Shown here piece after piece: positions 25,916-39,000 of a stretch of 64,000 nt of DNA (position 1 is the stretch's first letter; the number at the start of each line of letters is the position of its first letter). Location: NCBI GenBank assembly GCA_964304625.1, contig OZ199840.1, positions 1,178,001-1,242,000 of the forward strand. Reading direction: 5' to 3'. A model generated the notes under the pieces. It was not told the DNA's origin and ran no database searches. It worked only from the letters and a program-made list of their open reading frames with translations. The stretch is from Kudoa neothunni (Eukaryota > Cnidaria). The translations under genes were made by a program, and so were the position numbers.

Positions 25916-26507
25916 GGATTAAAACCAAAATTTTTCCTTTATTATAACCAAATATCTTGAAATATAACAACTCCATTTTTTATGTTTTTGGTGGTCTTGT
26001 GAAAAATCATACATTTTATAATAATAATTCTGTATTACAACATTAAGGGATGAATACAATAAAATCAACTTACGTTACAATAAAATTAAAACTATTACAA
26101 TTTAAAATTTTAATTAGATAATTACAACTAAAAATGTTCATTTAAATAAATAAGTAACTAATAAACTAAATAAAATGAGTTTTTACGGCCATTTATTTAG
26201 TCCAAACCTTATTACATTATACAAAATTTTGTTGTCCGATATGCCTCAAAAATAAAATTAAGTGAACAATTACAAGTTGTTTTGTATCAGATAACATAGA
26301 TTTACTATAATAAAAAGCTCGATAATTAAAGAAAACAATTTGTTCTGGCTAATAGACTCTACCAAAATTAAAATTGATCTTAAATAATAGCAATTAATCA
26401 TTCCATTTATATCAAATATCATCGTATAAAATCAAATAATCTAATGAATCCATTCAGAATATCAATGTCTAAGTATTTAATCCTTCGTTCATTTACAAGG
26501 TGGAAAC
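25916..26507. other. AT-rich spacer and probable promoter of the 26508 gene
   Basis: Very AT-rich sequence without recognisable genes or repeats. The part next to 26508 should contain the promoter of the membrane coiled-coil gene. Confidence 0.4.
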
Positions 26508-28384
26508 ATGTTGTGGTTGATAGGACTATTTTCTGGTAAATTATAAAAAATGTAATTTATTTAATAACTTTTACAGTTATTGGAAAACTGTCGACTTGCA
26601 GCAGATATATGGATGATTCTTTCACGAATGACCACGGCCTTACTGTGCAGGACAGCTACGATTTTGATACGATGCATAAAATAAAATGTACATATAATAC
26701 GAACGCACCCTTCGATGAAACTAAATATGTGAGGGAAAACTACAATCTTAATAAAACTGAATATGAACACTGCGATGCAAATCAATTAAAAGACAAGACT
26801 TTGAAGTCATTGAACGAGCCCACAAAACTCTTTGGACGTCGATATGGAACGATTACAACAATGACAAAATGTTTTCAATTTTTGAAAGATACTAAATCTA
26901 TAACTAAAAATATTCCAGTTATCAAAAATGCTTTGGAAAAATTTTATACTCAACTTGACCAACTATTAACTGATGTGAAATCATTGAAGAGTGAGCTAGA
27001 TAAATTAACAAAGAAAAACGACGAGATGAGAGAAATTCTAAATGATGCAGTTGTCGCACAGGAAAGAAAATTAAAGTTTGAAAATGATATAAAAATATTA
27101 TTCCATTATATCAGTGAATCTAAGGATGTATGTAGAGATAATGATCCATCTAATGATGAAGAACAGTACAAAAATATTATCAGCACTTTTAGCATAAAAA
27201 CCCGTTTGGATGATTACAAAACAAATGCCATTGCAGAAGTTGAGAAAATAAAAGTTGCCTGTCAAAATGCTAAAAATATTCCTCCTTATTCTGGAGTTGT
27301 ATCCGCTACATTTAAAACATACGACGATATAATAAAAGATATCAGTTGGGCGAGTGGAGAGCTTAAAAATTACGACGATGAATTATTAGAAAAAGCCGAA
27401 AGTTATTCAGACCTGATTATACAAATTCGAGATATCCCTCTGAATTTTGATAAAAAACAAAAGCGACTAAATACTCAAGTGTCCACTCTATTTATAAATT
27501 TTAAAAAAGTTGAAGAGAGTGTTAAAAATATAAAAGACCTGAAAATAAATATAACCAGCAGAATAAATCAATTCTCTGCATCAACTCGTGAGGTAATAAA
27601 TACTGATATCGCCCTGCTAACTGTTCATCTCAACCAGCATGAGACTTTAAAAAAAGAACTGAATGTTTTCAACGAGTTAGTCAAACATTCTGAAATCAAA
27701 ATCGGAAATCTCAAATCAACACATGTGAACCATCTCAACAACGCCAACATCGACAAAAAAAATATCGAATTAACAAGGTTGGTGATTAGTTGTATATATT
27801 TGAAATTTATAAACTACAAATCATACAACTGTGATGAAAGATCAATAGCAGAATTCAGCGAAAACCCACGGGAATACACCCAATCCATTAATTACGGGAG
27901 TGTTACGAATTACGTGGATTCTGTCAACAAATTATTAACAGAAATTGACGATATTAACCAAAAAGGTGATAGGCTTGGGGACAAGATACATGCATATTCA
28001 AATCACATGGATTCATACAGTAAAAAAATAAATCAACACCTTAATCCCAATAAATCAGGTTCCAGTTCGGATATTAAACCTACTCAGCCAAAAGGAAAAG
28101 TAGAAACGAATTCTAATACACCTATGCCTCCAAAAAAAGTCAACAAAAAGGACAATGAAAATACGAAACCTGGAAATATGATCTCAAAAAAAGATAAAGC
28201 CCCAAATAATGTAACACAATCTGAAAATAGTGTCAACGGTCGGTTAAAACTGACTCTGGTATCAACTGGTGGTGTTATCTTTGCAATCGTTTTGGTTATT
28301 GTTGGTGTTTTCATAGTTCAACGAATACGACAAAAGAAATTAAAAGTACATAATTTAACACTTTTAAATCAGAAATCCTTTTAA
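26508..28384 (+). CDS. type I membrane coiled-coil protein, lineage-specific
   Basis: Exons 26508-26535 and 26577-28384 (41-nt intron) give 611 residues. The first exon and the start of the second encode a signal peptide, MLWLIGLFSVIGKLSTC. Then follow about 450 residues of largely helical, K/E/N-rich ectodomain with coiled-coil stretches (LTDVKSLKSELDKLTKKNDE) and a few cysteines. A Lys/Pro/Asn-rich stalk of about 70 residues precedes a single span (GGVIFAIVLVIVGVFIV) and a short basic tail (RIRQKKLK). No known domain is recognised. The plan (signal, ectodomain, Pro-rich stalk, one span, short Arg/Lys tail) is shared with the gene at 58825-61861, though sequences differ. No breaks. Confidence 0.85.
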
Positions 28385-28493
28385 AATTTTGATTAGTGTT
28401 GTATGTTTTGATTCTATGATTGCTTGATTTCTTCTTCATTACCATATTCTTAAATTTAATATTTTATATTTAAAAATTAATAAATACTTCTTA

Positions 28494-29482
28494 GGCCATT
28501 CTTTACATAAAGGGGATTGTAGTCGGAAAATGTCTGATAAAATCGTGCAATAACAACACAATAAATTAAATTCAATAATTCTTTATTATTTCTTTATAGA
28601 AAGTTCTAAATTTAAATTTTTATATTTTTTTGTTATAAATAACCCGATATGAAGTCATACAATGATTCTTCATTTTAATTAGCAATGTTCCGGTACCCTC
28701 TTTTAAAGCCTCCCTACCCAGTAATGATTATATTTGTATGTACACCAATACCAAAAACAAGCGAATATTTGTGACAAAATCATACATTATTCAGACGATT
28801 GTAGCTTCATTTTTATCTGCCGGTATAATAGAATTCTTTTCCACATTATTAAGAACAATTTTCCCATGGTCAGAATTGCCTCTTCACTTGGGATTTTAGA
28901 AAGAACATTCATCTTACACGTCGACTCCACCAACAATTCAACAGATTTCCCTTTGTCCCCCCTAATTTCATCGATCTGGACAATGGAATTCTGACCTTTT
29001 TTTTTCATTTATCCGTAATCTTCAACGTAACAATACTTCTCAACAATTTGGTTCAATAACTTATAGATTTTGAAGAGAGAATTCCTGCATGCTTTTGTGT
29101 TTCATCACAGGTAACTTTTGTAAGGTGAATTTTTACGTGAAAAATACGAATATTTCCCAATTTTTCAGTATGGAATGCTGAAAAATTGAGTCAACTCGTA
29201 AATTTTGCTTTTTAAACAATAAATATATCGGAAGAAATATATCTTGACTAACATTTCTTATAAGATGCATCATCGCCCAAGATATTCATTTTTTCTCTGA
29301 AATCAGACAAATACTCTGCAAAATTTTGATAGTATAAGTCGCACCTATGCAAAAAATGCATAATCCATCATATTGATGGAATGATTATTTTTAAAATCAA
29401 AGTTTCTCCCAACGCGTTCCGTTTCCCGAATCTGCGAGGAAGTTTCCGACTACAGTCCTGTTATGTAAAGGATAACCTTATT
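28494..29482. mobile_element. Merlin-type (ISXO2/IS1016-like) DNA transposon remnant
   Basis: Inverted ends of about 30 bases face each other: the left has CTTTACATAA then TGTAGTCGGAAA near 28501-28530, the right has the same blocks inverted near 29441-29475. Inside, on the minus strand (about 29008-28787), a fragment reads NSIVQIDEI, then VESTCKMNVLSKIPSEEAIL and, in another frame, NSIIPADK, which fits the VEIDE and following strand of ISXO2-like DDE transposases, the enzyme of eukaryotic Merlin elements. The element is about 1 kb, so non-autonomous or eroded. I could not fix the target-site duplication. Confidence 0.55.
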
Positions 29483-29934
29483 GTGTCTTGTTAATAACTG
29501 TAGCTGTATAGAAAAATGTTCTATGAGAATTTCTTAATATTCATAAGTTATTGTTTTTGCTGAATCTTTTTTTTTTCCATATTTGAATTGCAAGTTGCAA
29601 ATAAAGACATGTACAGTGATTTATGGGTAGTGCGTAATCGAATGGGAAATCAAACCCACTATGCATGAGCCAAAATTACACACGGCACGTAACTTTGTGC
29701 ATGCGAAATTAACAAAAATATAAAAAATTGGATTTTATTTTGACCAACTAACGTACTTATTTAGTTTAATATTTGAATTATTTTATAATGTAACACGATT
29801 TAAAATTTGGAGATTCACTAAACAATGTGTTATGCGAAATGTTAAATCTTTTTATTAAATCATAAATCAACCAATAGATACAGATGTTGATTTTGAAACA
29901 TCATAAGGAATTCATTAGCTTTATTAATAGAGAC
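29483..29934. other. AT-rich gap
   Basis: Between the Merlin-type element and the small minus-strand gene. Nothing recognised apart from probable 3'-UTR of the latter. Confidence 0.4.
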
Positions 29935-30257
29935 CTATTGAGAATCTTCTATCGTTTCGTCTCTCATCAGTTCAATTGACTCTCCCACTTGTGGACCAAA
30001 ATCGATATTTTCTCCCTTTGCGAGTTTTTATTATTTTTGAAGAGAACAATCATTATAATGTTAAAATAACCAGTCTATATAATAACAGTAGTATTCAAAG
30101 CAGATCTTATTTTTACATCCAAGATCTTCGTTGTTTCAAATTTAGCGTGTGATTTATTCGCTAATTTTTGAGAATACTTAACTATTTCAACTTTTGGGGT
30201 AGTGTTGAAATTTTCCTTTTGTGGAAGAAAATTCATTATGCAAGACAGAAAATACAT
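29935..30257 (-). CDS. small hypothetical protein or 3' part of a larger gene
   Basis: Exon 30257-30087 (starting MYFLSCIMNFLPQKENF; a second ATG lies eight codons in) joins in phase to 30015-29935, which reads GENIDFGPQVGESIELM and ends in a stop, 83 residues in total. The composition (charged, balanced) looks coding, unlike flanking AT-rich DNA. No family is recognised. The 5' end could lie further upstream; the hydrophobic beginning might be the end of an intron rather than protein. Confidence 0.35.
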
Positions 30258-33035
30258 AAAATCTATGGATATTTAAATTTTTCTAATGTCAAATTATAGC
30301 AATACCTTACTTTTGTTACAAAGTTTATAGAATATAAATTAAATTTTCTATATACTCATTCTTTTACGCTTTATTGCGATATTACTTACGACACATAATT
30401 GCACACGACAAAATAAGTCACTGCAGTTTAAGGTGTTAACATTAAGCTCCAAACATTCATTCGTTACCCAAATATTTCGATTAAAAATGGTTTGTGTTTA
30501 ATGATAATTCAAAATTTGAATGTAATGGTAAGTTCAGAAACAGCGAATTACATAATTTCTTCGTGATTAAATCTTAGATATTGTAGTTTATATTATGCAT
30601 ATAAGATGGGATGTTTCACTTATGACCTTAAGAAACCGCAGACTCCCGATCCTTCCTCCCCATATGGAATCATCCGGAGTCATATGGTGTAATGAGAAGA
30701 TGGAGGATAGGGGAGGACTCGACGTCAGGAGAACAAAATCCAATATAATTGTATAAAAATTAATATTGTTACCAGATCCTGGCCTATATGATGCCATAAA
30801 TTAACCGAACGTTGAATATGTCGACAATCCTACCACAAACGATACTTTGTCGGATTATCGTGTAGCAGCTAGTGGCTCAAAAAATTTAACCAAAAAGACG
30901 TTATTTTCTTACGAAAACTTTATCAATATTTTGTAGTAAAAATTAAATATGGAGTGATACGTTTTTATTCTAGTAAAAATATTTGATAAATTTTTTGAAT
31001 AGTCCTTTCGCACATAACTTCGTGGAAATTTAATCTCCGTATTGTTAACAACTTTTTCTCCTACTCTATCTAATTAATGTTTTATTAAAATACACCAAAT
31101 TCTTCAATGTTTCTATTATCTGTTAGTTCAAATAATTGAGAAATAAACAACAGAAAACTATTATGGAATGAGTAATAGGGCAAGATGTGACACTTAAATA
31201 AATAATAATTGAGATAGGATTAGCAGTAATCAAATTTTGAGTAAATTATGTTTTTGGTATAACTAAAAATTATTTTTAAACGTAAGCAGCTAGATTCAGA
31301 ATTTTTGAGTAAAAAATGAAGTTAAATTATTATTATACAATTGCATCTATAGCGTATAACTTGAAGTTATGTGTACAAGTACAAGTTGGGTGTTTGCGAG
31401 TTGTAATTCAATTATAAGATTTTTAGAGTAAATTTCGATGTGTGAACTATTAACAGACTTTTTCCATTTTAAAGAATTTTTCTTACGACGATTATCTACA
31501 TATTACAAAATTTTACTATTCTCATGAGTAAAAATGTTTATTTTTAGAGGATTACTTAATTCTCTAGCGGTAGAGGTGTTTTCATCTAAGTTGTTTATTA
31601 CTGCATTAAAAGAAATAGATGTTGAATTAACGAAAGGAGATAAATTATATTTTCCTTGTTCTCTAATTTTTATTTCTCATTATTTTTGTGGGAACAAAAT
31701 AATTGTAAATTAACGATTTAAAAAATTATTCCATATTGATATTGGGGTGTGATGTGCCAAAACTTTTTCAATGAATTTTAATAAGTTTTATGAAATAATT
31801 TCTGAATTAATGTCAGCTTTTTGCGAGAGAATAATGGATAAATATTTCCATCAATGAATTATGATAATTTTGATATGGCTGATTTAAGTCAAATTTAGTA
31901 AACGCTTGATGCCTGAAAACCTATAAGCGTGTAATTCTTGAAAAACATTTATTAACTTGTATTCGGAGATTTTAAATAATTGTGAGATTAAATTCGTTTC
32001 AAACTCAGTATAAATTATTATCAAAACCGTACATTTAGATATTTTGGTCCATCTCATAGTCTATGTGCTTGTCACAAAGATTTATCGTAATTATATTTGA
32101 TAACAAAAGAATAATTATTTATTATTTCTATCTGGTATTTCAATGTTTTTCGATGGAAACTGTCTGAGTTACAAGGTAAGGATCTCTAACCCCTTCATGC
32201 CGAAATTTTTCGTTTGCGGTCTGAAGATAATGTATTACGGAAAATGGTTATTTATAACGATTTAAAAAGTTAAACTACTCAAAAAAATTTTCTTAGCTAT
32301 TGCCATCCAATTACAGGAAAACCCGAAAATTAAATATGGGGCTACACGAGTTGCAGTTATGTTAATTTTAAGGACAGCGTATCACACCTAATCATGTTTC
32401 CGCAGACTCTTTCTTAGTCTATTTTGGAATTTAAAAAATAATTGAATTTTTAATTAAAAAATATTAACTTTTATGGCAACACAATTGAGATATCTACTAA
32501 ATAACATATAATAATATCTGCTAGTTTTACTAAAAGAAAATGTGCGAATGTAGTTTAATCTGTTTTTTAATATCTAAAATAATTACTAACAGCTTGAATT
32601 CACAATTTAAAAGTATACTTTAATCAAAAATAGCTTAAAAAACAAATCGACGGAATATCTAAGGTAGGTATTATCTGGTCACGGTGTAGTCAAAATTATC
32701 CAATTTGTTATTCGGTAACACCAAAGTCATGATAGATTTATTGAGATAAAGTTGCACTACATTCGAACAATCACGCGATAACTGTTGCAACTGCCTATTA
32801 AGAATTTATCAATTATGTAAATAAAATAAAAATCTGAAAAAGAGATTTCTATGGAACTAAACAAAGACTCATTATTACATTCATTAAAATTAATGCATGA
32901 ACAAAGAGAGCGATAAATGAATAAACAAATTCAAACTAACAAACATGTAAACTAATCACATAAATACTAAATTTACATAAAAATAGTGAAACTTTCAATT
33001 CACTTCAAAGAACGAATAAATATGCACATAATTAT
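30258..33035. other. long AT-rich spacer downstream of UTP20
   Basis: No gene recognised over 2.8 kb. A GC-richer segment at about 30600-30900 stands out from the surroundings and may be a repeat fragment; it lacks visible terminal repeats or tRNA boxes. The part next to 33036 should hold the UTP20 3'-UTR. Confidence 0.45.
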
Positions 33036-36000
33036 CTATGATTTGGTCTTCTTTAGGTGTTTTCTTTGTTTGATTTTCATTTTTTTGATGGCAAATAATG
33101 TAGGATTCGACACGGCTTCTAAGGCGGTTGCGGATCGTTTTCTATTCTTCTTATCGGTCAGTTGTTTTTCAGCGTTCTCTTGAAGTTCATTAAATAGAAC
33201 ATTACCGAAGCAACTCTTAAGTAATAGTGTCACTTCTTCACAACACAAGCTCAACTCTTCTGATCCACTACTAGTCGTCTCTCTCTTTATAAAGTTGAAC
33301 ACCTTAAGTAGGAGACGCTCTGAAAAATATGGGGAATCCAATTTTCCGTGTTCTTTTCCATAAGAAACGACTGCGGCAACCCATTTTAACGCGTTCATGC
33401 GCTAAATCAAATAATTATTTATTCAGCGATATCAGTATTACTTTTGCTATTGATTTATTGGAGTTTTGTTTCGAGGGTAGTTCGTTGTTAGCGTACGATA
33501 GCATCTTGAAGAAAGTAACTTCAATAAAATTGGACATGGTCAATTTCGGTTTTTCGCCAAATTCCAATGACAACAACGACGCATTGCTGGCCTTCGATTT
33601 ATGATTATGACCGTTCAATGTGGATTCGCTATGTTTACCGCACAAAAGGACAGTTCTACAGATAAAAATTAAGTTCTTTAGCGCAGATTCATCCTGTTGA
33701 GCAGTAGAAAGTGGCGATTTGAGTTGTTTAAGAAATGACTTGGATAATTTAACCAAATGGTCAAACGACGTTGGTGAATAAAGCATCTCAGTAGATTGAA
33801 CTTTCTTAGTTGATTTCTTGCCAATAATTAAGGAATTAGCAAGCCGGTCAGGGGAACTCAAGTAGAAATTGAAACAAATAATCTCGTTGGCAACTTGTCT
33901 AGCCCATATGTGACTATGATTTAAACATCTGTCAATTATCTGTTTATAAATGGAGGTCAGAGTAGTTTGAACAGTTTTCCTAATAAAATCTGCATCTGTG
34001 GTTTTCAAAAGAACCTCAATCAAATGCAACAATTTATATAGAGTGATATCGATTTCCGTTTGTTCAGATCTCACTGCAGCATCATCGGAGTCACACTGAC
34101 ATATCAGCATTTCAAGAGTCTCATTGGCGTGATTAAAAACCGAGGAAATTCGGTTGTTAAATTCACCCTTTTCCACCTCCTTGAAAATAGTCATCAGCAA
34201 ACAACCCATCTGAATAATGTTGTTTGGTTGATTGTGGTTCAACCATAGAATAGCAATATGGAAAAGTTTGGAGCGCTGCTTGTTAGTGAGTTTGGAAAGT
34301 AGTAGAGATAGCGTTTCAGAGGCTTTTTCTCGGCAAACAATCGAATCATCATTTTTTAATAGCAATGAAAAATTAAGAAAAAGTTCATTGATATATGATT
34401 CCAAACAAGAGAGTTTCACAGTTTCGATGAGGAATTGCAACAGTTCCAATGATGAAACACGGCCACCCTCTTTTTCATAGCTCATATTACCAAGGTAATA
34501 CTCAACAAACAACTTGAGTTGATTGGTGCTATTGTAGTTGGTGAAAAAAAGTTTCACCATATTTCCACATTGGCATCTAACATTGTCCGATTCACAAACT
34601 ACGGACAAAGTCTTAAGCTTGTCAACCAATGCATAAAACTCGTCACATACAAACCCATTTCTCATTATGCATTTCAACACTGAAAACACTCCCATATTGA
34701 CAGAGTTAGAGTCGGCAATACATCTTTCACATTGTATAACCAGTATTCGAAACATATCTTTGGAAAGATGCTTTTCATAGTTGGCCACCAATATGGACAT
34801 TACTTTAAACACGGCCATGGTCAGTTCTGTATTAACAGCACTAAGGGCGCAACTGCTGTATTTGGTCATTATTTGAAAAACCAGTTCAATCACAACTTTA
34901 ACTGTGGATGTCATCGAAGAAAGATCCAACCTTAACAAAAATCCCATCACATTAATACTCTTGAATAACACTTCTGTGGAGGATGACTTCAAACAACTTA
35001 AAGTCGGCTCTACCATAGCATCCAACAAACATCGACTAATATTGGTACCACCAATGGCACGTTTTAGCACAAAAGTAAATGTGTGCAATACGAACATATC
35101 AATCACATAGTTGCTGTCAAACTGGGAAGTAGAAGTGAGTTCGGCTTTAGTCTGATCGTCAATCACTGCCGAGACCATTTCGGGAAGTACAAGTTTCGAT
35201 GTGGTGGCCGCCACGTCGTCAACCATCTTATTTTTATTTTCAACTGCCACACCTACATTCTGCTTATACACATCTAATGCAAACTGTACCCATTCTTCGT
35301 TGCTAACTAAACTATTTTTGATGAACCCAGACACAGTCATCTCATAAATTTTATTCAATCTATTGATAGTGTGAATATTTTGCGCTTTTGCAATAGTGGT
35401 TTTAAAGGAGTTAACAAACTCAAAGAGGTGTTCTTTGGGAGTGATCGAACCCATAATAACTAAAGTGTCATAACTTTTGGAAACACAGCATTCCTTGAAC
35501 TTTTGGGTGGTCAACAAATTAACTTGATCTGACATCAACGTCGAGGAACTTTTTTTAGAGGAAAACAAATCGTCTCGAACCCATTTTAAAATTATTGAGA
35601 TAGTTTTTGAATTCAGAAGTTCTTTACAGCCAATGAAATTGGCCGATAAATGAAATAAAAGAAAGTGAACACTAAATTGAGCGACAGACTTTTGATAACC
35701 CTTATTAAGGAGGGAACTCATTTCGGTAACAACCAATGGGAAGCACTCCGGCCCAACCACATCAATAAATTTCACAAAAACTTCTCTTGAAATATCTCGT
35801 AAATTTGAGTGTCTGCTCTTCAACAGGTTTAACAGATGGAGAACTAAACCTCTCAGATGAATTTGCATCATGCGAGGTGGTAACGCCTTCAAGAATCGAG
35901 CAATCACAACTGCAAATGGAGCACGCACAACACATTCGTTTATGTCGGCAAAACTCTCACTCACATGCTTTGTTTTACTGGTATAAGTTTGGATGAATAA

Positions 36001-39000
36001 TTTGGAGAGAAGATCGGGTATCAACTTGGCCACATCGTCAACATATATGTCACTCTCATTGGAAGTTGGTCCGACTTTAGCGGATTTAGTGGACGCCGAA
36101 TTTGTATCAATTACATTAAAATGAAAATTTGTCAAGATAGCATCCAAAACTCTAAGATTGAATTTCTGAAGTTTGATTACAATTTTATCAGCAGTGTTTG
36201 CGCCAAATGCGTCATCCGAATTGTTCAGTTTTAAGGGTGACATGAAACGATGAATTAAATTGTTGTACCTAAAAAATAAAATTAAATAAATCACGTGAAA
36301 ATAATTATCTATTTCTAAGTGACTCAAGAAAAAAAATATCATAAGGTGTTCAATCATCAATCATTCATTGGTAAATTTGTCTTAATTATTTAGATAATAT
36401 TGCTACAAACAAGTGGCATTAAAGTATGGATCATACATCAGACTGGTTTCAAATTTGTTGACTTGATCAAAAATTAGTCGTATAATTTTTATATTATCTA
36501 TTAATCAAAATTTTCAAAAAAATAAATTTGTAAAGTCGTCAAAATTGAACAGACATGTCATCACGCGACTATGATTAGACTTAAGTATCAAAAGAAGCCA
36601 TATTTGATTATGCCAAACTTATGTTGCATTGTAAACGGAAAGATGTGAATAAAAATTTTCTTTTATAGGATTAATATTTGAAACAATGGCTAATTTAATG
36701 GCTTGCATTCACAATTAATTACAACCAAAATTACTTAATACATTTTATTGGACTATACAAATGAACATTGTGAAGTAAACAATTACAGTTAATTAGCAGG
36801 CGTACATGCCAATAAATCATGATAGTGAATATGATAGCAATTAATAGTTGAGTGTGAGTAGGTAAAAATCGCACTCATCTCAAACAAGCAATGGTGTTTC
36901 TCGTGAAAATACTTAGAAACTAATTCATACTGTCAAATAATTTGACTAGATTTTAGCTAGGTAAGAAATTACAGATTATTAAAGATCTCCAACAAATTAT
37001 GTATTAATTCAAGTTAATTAACTAAAGCGAGTAAGATTTGATTGCTTAATTAGAAAATTAGAAAGTGTTTTCTATTCAGCTAATCCAAAGATTTACAGCA
37101 GGCGAGAGAAGAGATTGATTGATTGATTAGTTAGTTAGTTAGTTAGTTAGTTAACTAAAAAACAACAGTACTTAAATGGAGTAAGAAAAAGCATTAAACA
37201 AAGATAAATAATTAAAATAAAATATGTAATCTTATTCCATAACCAAAGAAATTATTTATTATTATTTAATAAAATTAATTGTTACGAATTTATTCAATTA
37301 ATACTAATTAATAGAGGCGGAAAATTTATTTAAATGGTTACAACCATTTTACTATAACACTCAATAAATTCAATTAACTTGAACAAATGGTGACATGAAA
37401 TAAAGTCATTCGTGAAAAGCAAGCGCAGCTTATTTACCTAATTACTAAATTGGTTGTATTGAAACGATCCGAATGATTTCCATTATTACAGAAAAAGAAT
37501 CGATTTAAGTTTAACAATTATTAAATCTTTAGTACAATACACCACTAAGAAATTGTATTAAATGAAGCAATCAAATCGAACGAAATAATTAAGACACATT
37601 TAAAATTATCGTTAATTCATGAGAAAATTGGTTAAACAAATAATATGGATAGTTTAAATTAAAGCTGTTGCTTTTGACCATATAAAATTTAATCTTGAAT
37701 ATCATGTACGATTATGCTTGCGTCATTATTTGGCCATCTGATTTCATTGATAGATTACAGACGTAATTGATAGTTTTGAATCAGCTACACTTAATAATAA
37801 TTAAGCCATCCTTAAAAATTAAAAGTGAGAAATAATCAACTATATACAGTCAAATAATTATGATGACTGGATTTGCACCAACCTATGTTATAGTCATTTC
37901 CGACGGTTAATGGTTGATAGAAATGATCTAATTTCAATAAGAAATAACGTCCATCAGTAGTAAAAGGTTAGATTAAATCAGAGTATGCAGGAATTAAAAC
38001 AATTAAAAACTTAAATTTCCTATATAAGCAGTAATATTCAATATTAGAACACTTATTAATCCAATAAGCAATGATACTTTTTTTAATTAAAAAATTAATT
38101 TAATTCTCAAAATCAATAATAATAAATAATAGTGTTAATTAGCCTACTATGTAAAGACAATACTTCTAATTAAATAACTTAATATTTAAATAAGTTGAAT
38201 AATTTAATTAAATATTTACATAAATACACAAGTTCAGTTGAGTGAATTAATTAAATTGAAACATAACCTTTAATTATGAAAATCTGTTCTATTGATTCTT
38301 AAAATTAACAAGAATGGAGTTAATTAGCCTATTTTGTATACACAATGCAATTGAGATAATTACTTTTTCCATTTTAGACGTTTAGAAATCGCTCCAATTG
38401 AAACAATAGACTCGTCAAGGACCGCATGGTTTTTAGAAATGTGGTTGTTAGCGTCATAAATGAATCCAAACACCAACGGTAACAGTATCTTCTCAATAAC
38501 AGTATCGGTAAGGGTAATCTCTTCATTAAGCAACAATTTGGTGGTTAGTTGTGAGATTGCTCTTTGTCGTCGATGGGTCTGTATGTGAAATATGTTTCTG
38601 AAAAAATCAATTTCAATATCGCTACTGCATAAAGATTGCAGTGATTTGATACTGTCAGCAAATTCACATTGACACCAAAGCTCAATTAGATTACAGCTAA
38701 TTGATCGATGCCTTTCATCAGCATGAATTAAACCGTATGACACGTACTTGGTCAAAAGTCTGTTCAATAAGATGCTTATATCACGTGGCAAGACATCTTC
38801 ACATTCGAATGTGCGCCAGATGGATTTAAACACAGTGTCCAATGTGGACAAAGTTATATCTTTGAGGATTGGATTTGAAACAACATCACTGAGATTTTTA
38901 AGGACTTTGACAAAAATAATGAGGACGCATGCAGCACGTTCATTTTCATCAACGCATTCTAATCCAATAGAATCTTCCGATGCCAATTTTTGAACCAAAT

